From positions 1 to 5,008 of the forward strand of contig DAIRGS010000424.1 of the NCBI GenBank assembly GCA_036794395.1: DNA of 5,008 bases, given 5' to 3'. How positions within the stretch are numbered: the first letter of the stretch is position 1; every line of letters starts with the position of its first letter. Origin of the DNA: DASXMX01 sp036794395 (lineage in GTDB: Bacteria; Planctomycetota; Phycisphaerae; Tepidisphaerales; Tepidisphaeraceae). Shown here one piece after another: positions 1 to 4,992 of this stretch. The notes below the pieces were generated by a model, which was not told where the DNA came from, did no database searches, and saw only the letters and a list, made by a program, of their open reading frames with translations. The translations under genes and the position numbers were made by a program.

Positions 1-1319
1 GGCTGTGGGGGTAGGGGTGGGGAGATTTTTTGCGCGAAGCGGGCGAGTGTGGCGAGGACCGGCTCTGTTGCCTTGGTGTCGGGGGAGAGTTTGGGGGGAT
101 TCGCGCCGGCCTCAAGAAGCGCTTCGACGGCGGCGGGGTAGTCGCCGGTTTGGCGGTGCCAACTATTTTGTGAGCCATGCAGGGCCCATCGGAGTGGGGA
201 GGCGTGGAATTCGTTGGCGGAGTCTTCGAGGTCGGGATTGTGAGGAAGGATTTGGCGGACGATTTGGGCGTTGCCGTGCCAGGCGGCCCAGTGGAGGGCG
301 GTGCCGCCGTGCATGCCTCGGGCGTTGACGGGGAAGCCCCACTCGACCATGAGCTTGACGGCGGCGGCGTTGTTGTCGCGGGCCGCGGCGGGCAGATGGC
401 TCGCGTCGAGACTGGTGAGCGATTGCGGGAGGTTGGGGTGGGCGGCGAGGAGGGCGCGGGCGGTGGGCTCGTCGCCGACGGCGAGGGCGGTGACAAGCTG
501 GACCTCGGGCGGGCTTTGTTCCATTAGATATCGGTAGACGTCTTCGTGGCCGAAATCGCGAGCGACGCGGTGCGGGGTTTTGTTGGAGCCGAGCGTCCAG
601 ACATAAATGATGCTCGCGGCTTTGGGATTTTTTTTGGGGAAGAACTCGTCGGAGACGCACATGCGGATGGAAGAGGGATCGGATTCGAGGTGTTTGCCGA
701 CGAGGGTGAGATCGCCGAGGGCGGCGGCCATGAGGATGTCGGTTTCGCAGCCGTGGTCGACGAGGAATCGGACGACGGGCTGGCGGTCTTTGATCATCCA
801 CTGAGCGGGGGTGGATTCGTGATCGACGCAGCGGGCGTTGATGTCTGCGCCCTGGTCGAGGAGAAATTGGGCGATCTCGACGGTGGAGGCGAAGTGGAGG
901 GGGGTTTGACCATCGCCGCCGCGGGAATGAACGAGGGCTGGGTTGGCGGCGATGAGTTCTTTGAGCTTGTCGAACATTCCCAGGTGGGCGGCGGCGTGGG
1001 CGTTTAGCGTGGCTCCGCGCCGGATCAGATGAGGGGCGAGTGCGGGGTCGCAGGTGTCTAACACGCCGAAGCTGCCGGCCCACCAGTGACTGCGGGCATT
1101 GGGATCGGCGCCGGCATCCAGAAGAGCATCGATGACATCGGGCTTGCCCCGCCCTACCACTGCCAGCAACGCCGTGGAGCCGAAGGCTTCGGTGGGGAGC
1201 GGATCGTTTAGTTTGGATTTGAGGTCAGGGCGATTGTTCAGGAGCTGGGTGATCGCCTTCGCGTCGTCGGCGTGGATCGCGGCGGCGAGCTGGTGCGTGG
1301 CATCGGTATCAGCCAGCAT
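1..1319 (-). CDS. Ankyrin-repeat protein, C-terminus beyond window edge
   Basis: The minus strand is open without a stop from the ATG at 1319 to the window edge (439 codons seen). Ankyrin-type units (TPLH/TALH helix start, then hydrophobic helix and G-A-D-x-N-A turn) are clear at about residues 47-76 (ALLDAGADPNAR), 136-163 (GQTPLHFAS, LLDQGADINAR), 308-335 and 338-365 (GTALHWAAWHGN), with weaker units at 168-194, 244-268 and 371-409 (LLEAGANPP). No signal peptide or membrane segment is visible, so a cytoplasmic protein-protein interaction scaffold is likely; the partner is unknown. The start is supported by AGAGGA eight bases upstream. Codons end mostly in C, as expected from the G-rich plus strand here. 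The last repeat-like unit lies near the edge, so the stop is probably close. No enzymatic domain is seen in the visible part. The ankyrin assignment is firm; the cellular role is not inferable. Confidence 0.9.
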   Translation of the reverse strand, partial: MLADTDATHQLAAAIHADDAKAITQLLNNRPDLKSKLNDPLPTEAFGSTALLAVVGRGKPDVIDALLDAGADPNARSHWWAGSFGVLDTCDPALAPHLIRRGATLNAHAAAHLGMFDKLKELIAANPALVHSRGGDGQTPLHFASTVEIAQFLLDQGADINARCVDHESTPAQWMIKDRQPVVRFLVDHGCETDILMAAALGDLTLVGKHLESDPSSIRMCVSDEFFPKKNPKAASIIYVWTLGSNKTPHRVARDFGHEDVYRYLMEQSPPEVQLVTALAVGDEPTARALLAAHPNLPQSLTSLDASHLPAAARDNNAAAVKLMVEWGFPVNARGMHGGTALHWAAWHGNAQIVRQILPHNPDLEDSANEFHASPLRWALHGSQNSWHRQTGDYPAAVEALLEAGANPPKLSPDTKATEPVLATLARFAQKISPPLPPQ

Positions 1320-1327
1320 GGGGTTGG

Positions 1328-1333
1328 TCCTCT
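1328..1333 (-). promoter_or_regulatory. Shine-Dalgarno site of the ankyrin gene
   Basis: Read on the minus strand this is AGAGGA, a good anti-16S match, with an 8-base spacer to the ATG at 1319. It fixes the start of the ankyrin-repeat gene. Confidence 0.7.
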
Positions 1334-1598
1334 GATGAGATTGTGCCGGGGAGAGGATGGGAATTGCAACCGGAAGGTGTGGGAGAATTGTGGGGTTGTT
1401 GGGGATGGGGTTAGAAGGTTGTGTATGAAGACATGGAACGTGATGGGAACTTCAAAGAAGTCCGAGTTGAAGGAGTCGTCGGGGTCACTGGGCAGGCAGT
1501 ATTAGATTAGCGGAATTCGCAGATCTTATGGACGTTATTGCAATCAAAGCCTTTCGACTCCTTGGACTTGCCCCCTACGATCCCATCGAGACGCCACT
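1334..1598. other. Non-coding spacer between ankyrin gene and R-M system
   Basis: I see no convincing gene on either strand. Short open frames here have no recognisable protein character. The left part (to about 1500) is G-rich on the plus strand like the ankyrin gene; from about 1500 the composition becomes more AT-rich and balanced, so the left edge of the acquired R-M block probably lies near here. A promoter for the ankyrin gene must lie in this stretch, but no pair of boxes stands out. Confidence 0.5.
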
Positions 1599-1625
1599 TA
1601 AAACCGGTAGACCTAAAACCGGCAG
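1599..1625. repeat. Direct repeat, candidate C-protein operator (C-box)
   Basis: TAAAACCGGTAG (1599-1610) is repeated as TAAAACCGGCAG (1614-1625): 11 of 12 bases identical, with a 15-bp period. The first copy holds the palindrome ACCGGT (1603-1608), and GGTTTAA at 1626-1632 is an inverted, slightly imperfect match to the TTAAAACC at 1598-1605. The repeats end 18 bp before the C-gene start. In known C-controlled R-M systems the C dimer binds two tandem sites directly upstream of its own gene, activating at low and repressing at high concentration. The position fits that role; the assignment is inference. Confidence 0.5.
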
Positions 1626-1635
1626 GGTTTAACCT
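1608..1635 (+). promoter_or_regulatory. Candidate promoter of the C-R operon
   Basis: A weak sigma70-like pair is TAGACC (1608-1613) and TAACCT (1630-1635) with a 16-bp spacer. Transcription would begin close to the GTG start at 1644, giving a leaderless or nearly leaderless mRNA, which agrees with the lack of a Shine-Dalgarno site before the gene. A weak promoter with the repeats overlapping the -35 box is what a C-activated promoter would look like. Boxes this degenerate occur by chance. Confidence 0.3.
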
Positions 1636-1643
1636 CATTTCAG

Positions 1644-1883
1644 GTGACTGCGAATCAACGTGTGCAAGCCGCGTTCGGGAAGGCGGTGCGGAAGTTTCGC
1701 ACCGATGCTGCCATTTCGCAGGAACAACTTGCCGCCAAAGCGGGGCTGAATCGCACGTATGTGGGCGATATCGAGCGCGGCGAGCGGAACGTCAGCGTGG
1801 TGAACATGCAAAAGCTGGCAAAGGCGCTTGGCGTGAAGTTGTCGGCAATCGTCGCGGAAATGGAACGCCACCTTGGCCGTTAA
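1644..1883 (+). CDS. Controller protein of R-M system, XRE-type HTH regulator
   Basis: This is a 79-residue protein that is almost wholly one helix-turn-helix domain of the Cro/CI (HTH_3) type. The core is at about residues 19-63: RTDAAISQEQLAAKAGLNRTYVGDIERGERNVSV, then helix 5 with LAKALGV. The 'S-Q-E-x-L-A ... R-T-Y-V-x-x-I-E-R-G-x-R-N' wording is characteristic of restriction-modification controller proteins such as C.PvuII, C.BamHI and C.SmaI. The frame is closed upstream by a stop at 1614 and the first usable start is GTG at 1644, with no Shine-Dalgarno site. It lies directly before the endonuclease gene (4 bases from the stop to its ATG, or overlapping if the TTG at 1873 is used), so the two form one operon. 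Expected role: a dimeric DNA-binding switch that delays endonuclease production. An intact reading frame suggests it is functional. Confidence 0.88.
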   Translation: MTANQRVQAAFGKAVRKFRTDAAISQEQLAAKAGLNRTYVGDIERGERNVSVVNMQKLAKALGVKLSAIVAEMERHLGR

Positions 1884-1887
1884 TCGA

Positions 1888-2463
1888 ATGTCCAAATTCC
1901 TGCCGCGATTGTCGGATTTATCCGACAGCCAGATGGCATGGCTGAGAACATTCCACGATGGATTCTTGAGAGATGGCCAATACGCCCGGCTTCCTGATTC
2001 CGATCTCGTAAATGATGCCTTTCTGAACGGCTTCGGCAACGTTCTCCGCATTCAGCATTGTGTTTCGGCCCAACCACTCTCCAAGGACAAATTTGAATAC
2101 GGAATGGAAAGGGTCTGCCGCGAATGCGGCATGAAGGTGGTGCGCTCTACAAATTGTCTTCCCGGCCAAGACATAAGTGTTGACGGAATCAATTGGTCGT
2201 TAAAGACACAGGCCGACAAAAGTCTAAAAGAAGATCGGCTGCACATTTCCAAATTCATGGAACTTGGAAAAGGGGAGTGGAAGAACGCCGACGATGTAAA
2301 GATTCTACTGGGACGATACGTTGAGCATTTATCGAGATACGAAAGAATCTTCGCACTTCGATACTTTCGACCAAAAGATCAAAAAAGTGAAACGTGGGCG
2401 AGGCAAAACCACACAGACATCACTTTCTGTTCCAGAGCCGATCACCTTCCAGCACCGATATGA
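1888..2463 (+). CDS. N-terminal part of the SmaI-like endonuclease, as read
   Basis: This is what the ribosome would make without correction: 191 residues, of which about the first 166 belong to the endonuclease (including D95, the S-L-K motif and YERIFALRYF). The last 25 or so residues are out-of-frame sequence ending at TGA 2461-2463. Lacking the C-terminal third, which carries the conserved YELVEIPK and QLYFDGG segments, it is unlikely to cut DNA. ATG 1888 was chosen over TTG 1873 because it lies just after the controller stop and suits translational coupling; neither start has a clear Shine-Dalgarno site. Confidence 0.7.
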   Translation: MSKFLPRLSDLSDSQMAWLRTFHDGFLRDGQYARLPDSDLVNDAFLNGFGNVLRIQHCVSAQPLSKDKFEYGMERVCRECGMKVVRSTNCLPGQDISVDGINWSLKTQADKSLKEDRLHISKFMELGKGEWKNADDVKILLGRYVEHLSRYERIFALRYFRPKDQKSETWARQNHTDITFCSRADHLPAPI

Positions 2464-2692
2464 ACTTGTCGAGATTCCAAAGGCTCTGCTCATGGAAGGC
2501 GCGCGATTCCCCATTCGGATGATGAAAAAGACGAAACAGAAAGATCATCCCCCCGCGTACTGCGATGTTAATGATGATGCGGGCGTGCTGCTCTACCAGT
2601 TGTACTTCGACGGCGGGTCAGAACGAAAGCTGCAGGTCAAAAGCCTACTGAAATCGTTGTGCATCGTTCATGCGACGTGGTATTTCAACTGA
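2321..2692 (+). pseudogene. C-terminal part of the SmaI-like endonuclease, shifted frame
   Basis: This frame is open from 2300 to the TGA at 2690-2692; the first start-like codon is TTG 2321. Only the part after about 2387 is endonuclease sequence: a basic linker (KRGRGK), then YELVEIPKALLMEG, QLYFDGGSERKLQ and the C-terminal SLCIVHATWYFN. The residues coded before that are the out-of-frame reading of the YERIFALRYF segment, so this is not an independent gene. No ribosome-binding site precedes the TTG. Confidence 0.75.
2381..2386 (+). other. A6 run, likely frameshift site in the endonuclease gene
   Basis: This homopolymer of six A lies inside the window where the reading frame must change. 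With five A the codons run GAT CAA AAA GTG AAA and the two halves join without a stop. A run this short slips less readily than longer ones, so an inherited insertion or a sequencing error are both possible. The A AAA AAG heptamer it forms is not in phase for -1 frameshifting, and the needed shift is +1. Confidence 0.6.
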
Positions 2693-2695
2693 CCG

Positions 2696-3565
2696 TCACC
2701 ACTTCAGCCGTTTTTTTGCAATCTCCACGTATTCCGGTTTTAGCTCGATGCCAACAAATGGAAGGTCGTAGTTTTGGCACACGACACCGACTGACCCCGC
2801 GCCGAAAAATGGGTCCAAGACGTGCGCGTTGGGTTTGCTGCCCGCGTAGAGACATTTCGCGACAAGGGCAGTCGGGAATGTCGCGAAATGGGCCTCCCGA
2901 CACGGTTCGGTATTAATGTTCCAGACCGATCGGCAGCTACGCATTGACCCGTTAATCGCGGGTTCACGAACACGATCCCAGTTGTAGTGATACTGCTCGT
3001 TCTTAGTGAACATGAACACGTACTCGTGGAATCGAGACGGCCGGTCCTTGACAGATTCCGGCTGACCGTTGGGCTTGTGCCAAACGATGTCCGTTCGTAA
3101 ATACCAGCCGTCCGATTGTAGAGCAAACGCAAGACGCCAAGGCACTCCAATAAGGTCTTTCGGTTTCAATCCATCGGGCGTTGGAGCGCGGTAGTCCATG
3201 CCTCGTGCGGGGTTTTTCTTGTCGCTTTGACGCCACGTCCGCCCCCCACTGGTGTAGCTGTCCCCGACGTTCAACCAAAATGTTCCGTCGTCCGCTAGAA
3301 CGCGGCGCACTTCGCGGAAGACGGCTACAAGGTCTGCGATGTAGTCGTCAAGCTTTACCTCAGCTCCGATTTGACCCGAAATCCCGTAGTCCCGAAGTCC
3401 CCAATAAGGAGGTGACGTAATACAAATTTGAAACGTCCCGTCAGCAAACTGTTTCAGTTCTTCGCGTGAATCCCCCGTGATGATTTGACCCAGCCGCTTC
3501 CCTTTGCGACGTGCCTTCCCATTTTGCTCCTGTAATTCGTTGGGGAAAAGCTCCAATGACTCCAT
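2696..3565 (-). CDS. SmaI-like DNA methyltransferase, probably N4-cytosine
   Basis: This 289-residue protein transfers a methyl group from S-adenosylmethionine to DNA and would protect the sites of the partner endonuclease. It is of the beta class: the catalytic motif IV TSPPYW (residues 50-55) comes first and the SAM-binding motif I DPFFGAGSVG (251-260) last, followed by VGIELKPEYVEIAKKRL (motif II region). FATFP (227-231) and KPxDLIGVPWRLAFALQ-type wording (134-150) are typical of the N-4/N-6 methylase family. TSPPY rather than DPPY favours N4-methylcytosine. Size fits M.SmaI, and with the SmaI-like nuclease next door CCCGGG is the inferred target. ATG 3565 is the first start after an in-frame TAG at 3575-3577. 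No Shine-Dalgarno is visible. The gene converges on the endonuclease gene with 3 bp between stops. All expected motifs are present, so it is probably active. Confidence 0.88.
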   Translation of the reverse strand: MESLELFPNELQEQNGKARRKGKRLGQIITGDSREELKQFADGTFQICITSPPYWGLRDYGISGQIGAEVKLDDYIADLVAVFREVRRVLADDGTFWLNVGDSYTSGGRTWRQSDKKNPARGMDYRAPTPDGLKPKDLIGVPWRLAFALQSDGWYLRTDIVWHKPNGQPESVKDRPSRFHEYVFMFTKNEQYHYNWDRVREPAINGSMRSCRSVWNINTEPCREAHFATFPTALVAKCLYAGSKPNAHVLDPFFGAGSVGVVCQNYDLPFVGIELKPEYVEIAKKRLKW

Positions 3566-3571
3566 GCAATG

Positions 3572-3600
3572 ATTCTAGCGGACAACAGGCGGAAGGTGAA
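3572..3600 (-). promoter_or_regulatory. Candidate methyltransferase promoter, nearly leaderless
   Basis: On the minus strand TTCACC (3595-3600; 4 of 6 to TTGACA) and TAGAAT (3572-3577; 5 of 6 to TATAAT) are 17 bp apart. The -10 box ends only six bases before the ATG, so the transcript would start at or next to the start codon. That fits the missing Shine-Dalgarno site, and leaderless methyltransferase and controller mRNAs are known in other C-controlled systems. The TAAAACCGG repeat of the controller region is not found here, suggesting this promoter is not under the same operator. Confidence 0.45.
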
Positions 3601-3641
3601 ACAGTTGCCTCATCCTCGACAACGACACAGTGGATAGTTGA

Positions 3642-3675
3642 ACGTCGACGTATTATCACGTTTCACGTCTTCACG
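3642..3675. repeat. Palindrome and TCACG triplet in the divergent spacer
   Basis: ACGTCGACGT at 3642-3651 is a perfect 10-bp palindrome, and TCACG occurs three times at 3656, 3663 and 3671. They lie between the methyltransferase and ksgA. A regulatory role is possible but nothing else supports it. Confidence 0.25.
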
Positions 3676-3754
3676 ATTCAGGCATTTTTGATTTCCTGGA
3701 CGGATGGATCGAGGCGCAACTTCTCGGGTTTCGGGTAAGCTCATCGGCCACGCG

Positions 3755-4597
3755 ATGGCTCAAACCAAACATCAGATCGAAGCTCTTCTGGCTGAGGCGC
3801 AGTCTCGGCCGCGGCATCAGTTTGGGCAGAATTTCATGATCGATCAGAATCTGGTGCGGGTGGTGGCGGAGGCGGGGGAATTATTGGGGGAGGATGTGGT
3901 GATTGAGGTGGGGCCGGGGACGGGGACGCTGACAGAAGAGTTGCTGGCGCGGGCGGGGAGCGTGGTGGCGGTGGAGATTGATCGGGACCTGGCGGGATTG
4001 CTCCGGGGGCGTTTTGCGGATCGGTCGCATTTTAGATTGATTGAGGGGGATGCGCTGGCGGGGAAACATGCGTTGCGGGGGGAGCTGCTTGCGGCGATTC
4101 GCGAAGGGCAAGGCAGGGGGAAAGTTGTGAAGCTGGTGGCGAATCTTCCGTACAACATCGCGTCGCCGTTGGTGATTGAGATGCTGATCGCGGGGGTGGA
4201 ATTGCTGGCGTTCACGGTGCAGAAAGAAGTGGCGTTGCGGTTTCACGCGGGGCATGGGAGCGATGACTATGGTCCGTTGACGGTGATGGCGCAGATGCTG
4301 GCGCGGACGGAAGTCTTGCGGACGCTTCCGCCACAGGCGTTCTGGCCGGCGCCGAAGATTGAATCGGCGCTGGTGCGGCTGAGGCGCGACGATCGATTGG
4401 GAAGTCTGGCCCGGCCATTTGGGGCTTTCGTACATGGGCTGTTTTCCTTTCGACGCAAGACGTTGCGGCGGGCACTTGCCCAGGCGGGTCATGACGCGGA
4501 CAGGGTTCTGAGCAAGACTGTGACTGATGGAACGAAACGGGCGGAGGAGTTTTCGCCAGCGGAACTGTTTGAGTTGTTTCGGGCGACGTGCGAGTGA
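3755..4597 (+). CDS. ksgA: 16S rRNA adenine dimethyltransferase KsgA/RsmA
   Basis: This enzyme N6,N6-dimethylates two adjacent adenines (E. coli A1518 and A1519) in the 3'-terminal hairpin of 16S rRNA late in 30S assembly; its loss gives kasugamycin resistance in many bacteria. The 280-residue product matches the usual length (E. coli about 273). Visible landmarks are HQFGQNFMID (21-30), SAM-binding motif I EVGPGTGTLTEEL (51-63), acidic VEID (73-76), GDA (98-100), the catalytic NLPYN (130-134), QKEVALRF (156-163), FWPAPKIESALVRL (197-209) and FSFRRKTLRRAL (230-241). I chose ATG 3755, giving MAQTKHQIEALL, as the family-like N-terminus; ATG 3704 in the same frame would add 17 residues of unlikely character. 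Neither start has a strong Shine-Dalgarno site. Codons end mostly in G, in keeping with the G-rich plus strand and unlike the adjacent R-M genes. It is divergent from the methyltransferase and belongs to the native chromosome. Confidence 0.95.
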   Translation: MAQTKHQIEALLAEAQSRPRHQFGQNFMIDQNLVRVVAEAGELLGEDVVIEVGPGTGTLTEELLARAGSVVAVEIDRDLAGLLRGRFADRSHFRLIEGDALAGKHALRGELLAAIREGQGRGKVVKLVANLPYNIASPLVIEMLIAGVELLAFTVQKEVALRFHAGHGSDDYGPLTVMAQMLARTEVLRTLPPQAFWPAPKIESALVRLRRDDRLGSLARPFGAFVHGLFSFRRKTLRRALAQAGHDADRVLSKTVTDGTKRAEEFSPAELFELFRATCE

Positions 4598-4641
4598 TTT
4601 AGGGGGATAATCCAGGATTCACCGGGACGCGGCCTTCGGCT

Positions 4642-4664
4642 CTGAGGCTCAGGCTCGAAGAGAG
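4642..4664 (+). repeat. Left arm of 23-bp perfect inverted repeat
   Basis: Every base pairs with the reverse complement of 4959-4981. The arm contains the smaller palindrome CTGAGGCTCAG (4642-4652) and then GCTCGAAGAGAG. The arms are about 294 bp apart and enclose the other repeats of this spacer. Confidence 0.9.
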
Positions 4665-4668
4665 AGCG

Positions 4669-4830
4669 CGGAGAAAACAAAACAACGGATTAACCACAGA
4701 GGCCACAGAGAACACAGAGGGCACAGAGAAAACTCATAGAAGATTTTTAACCGCAGATGCGGGTCTTTGTCTTTATCTGCGAGCATCTGCGCAATCTGTG
4801 GTTAAGAAGTCTGCTCCGCGGTTTTCTCCG
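4669..4830. repeat. Inner nested inverted-repeat pairs
   Basis: CGGAGAAAAC (4669-4678) pairs perfectly with GTTTTCTCCG (4821-4830). Inside that, TTAACCACAGA (4690-4700) pairs perfectly with TCTGTGGTTAA (4795-4805); TTAACCGCAGAT (4747-4758) is a competing left arm for the latter, with one mismatch. A local stem GCAGATGC (4753-4760) / GCATCTGC (4783-4790) lies within. Together with the 23-bp arms the pairs are strictly nested. Confidence 0.8.
4695..4728 (+). repeat. CACAGAG tandem array, 9-bp period
   Basis: CACAGAG occurs at 4695, 4704, 4713 and 4722, each copy followed by a variable dinucleotide (GC, AA, GG), so the period is exactly 9 bp. Downstream, ATCTGCG, ATCTGCG and ATCTGTG (4775, 4785, 4794) form a related reverse-oriented set with spacing 10 and 9. 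Similar ACCACAGAG-rich spacers are familiar from many environmental bacterial genomes; their function is unknown. Confidence 0.85.
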
Positions 4831-4855
4831 TGCCTACATGGGGGGGCGATTGCGA

Positions 4856-4900
4856 CGAAGGATCTGGGCATCCAGCGGTTCGCTGGTATCAGATCCTTCG
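4856..4900. repeat. Two-tier hairpin element (GGATCT...AGATCC)
   Basis: The outer arms CGAAGGATCTG (4856-4866) and CAGATCCTTCG (4890-4900) are perfect 11-bp complements. Inside, CCAGCG (4872-4877) and CGCTGG (4881-4886) form a 6-bp stem with a 3-base loop. The following CTTCGCTCCAGGATGACA wording resembles a dispersed intergenic repeat type seen in several bacterial phyla. As RNA it would fold strongly in either direction and might act as a terminator or mRNA stabiliser; it lacks an adjacent U run. Confidence 0.8.
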
Positions 4901-4958
4901 CTTCGCTCCAGGATGACAATTGCATGGAAGCTCCTGCTGCTTCTGAATTCTCTGCGTC

Positions 4959-4981
4959 CTCTCTTCGAGCCTGAGCCTCAG
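4959..4981 (-). repeat. Right arm of 23-bp inverted repeat
   Basis: This is the perfect reverse complement of 4642-4664. Its first 16 bases (CTCTCTTCGAGCCTGA) recur as a direct copy at 4993-5008. Confidence 0.9.
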
Positions 4982-4992
4982 CCCGCGACGAG

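Larger units (their letters stand above)
1888..2692 (+). pseudogene. SmaI-like type II restriction endonuclease, frameshifted
   Basis: Two overlapping frames together spell one endonuclease of about 267 residues, close to SmaI (about 247). From memory, the landmarks shared with SmaI are PGQDI and SLKTQ near residues 92-108, MELGKGEW (124-131), YERIFALRYF (151-160) in the first frame, and YELVEIPKALL, QLYFDGG-ERKLQ and CIVH-W-F in the second. D95 and K106 (D...S-L-K) are candidate metal-binding and catalytic residues of a PD-(D/E)xK-like fold. SmaI cuts CCCGGG to blunt ends; the same target is inferred here. The switch needs +1 (or -2) and must lie between 2368 and about 2455. Removing one A from the A6 run at 2381-2386 joins the frames as ...RPKDQK-VKRGRG... 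. The gene follows the controller gene and converges on the methyltransferase. It is probably inactive as read, unless there is a sequencing error or slippage. The TTG at 1873 is an alternative start adding five residues. Confidence 0.82.

Noticed and set aside
163..1083. A 306-codon open frame on the minus strand, and plus-strand frames such as 546-1007, in the left part
   Set aside because: Their proteins are Arg/Pro- or Gly-rich low-complexity readings. The other minus frame gives a clean ankyrin protein over the whole interval, so these are shadows of high-GC coding DNA.
2381..2387. A AAA AAG, a dnaX-like slippery heptamer in the endonuclease gene
   Set aside because: It is out of phase with the upstream frame and would give a -1 shift, whereas +1 (or -2) is needed to join the halves. 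Programmed -1 frameshifting does not explain the gene.
2321..2692. A separate small gene downstream of the endonuclease N-terminal part
   Set aside because: Its conserved portion continues the SmaI-like protein exactly where the first frame ends, and the TTG start has no ribosome-binding site.
1500..3710. Direct target-site duplication flanking the R-M block
   Set aside because: I compared the sequences around both composition breaks and found only chance-level matches such as TGGACG, so no attachment site or transposon ends can be claimed.
3704..3754. Upstream ATG 3704 as the start of ksgA
   Set aside because: The extra 17 residues do not resemble KsgA N-termini, and the family-like start MAQTKHQIEALL begins at 3755. 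It cannot be fully excluded, since neither start has a good ribosome-binding site.
4695..4728. Tandem CACAGAG units as a CRISPR array
   Set aside because: Units are 7 bp with 2-bp gaps; there are no spacers of CRISPR length and no cas genes.
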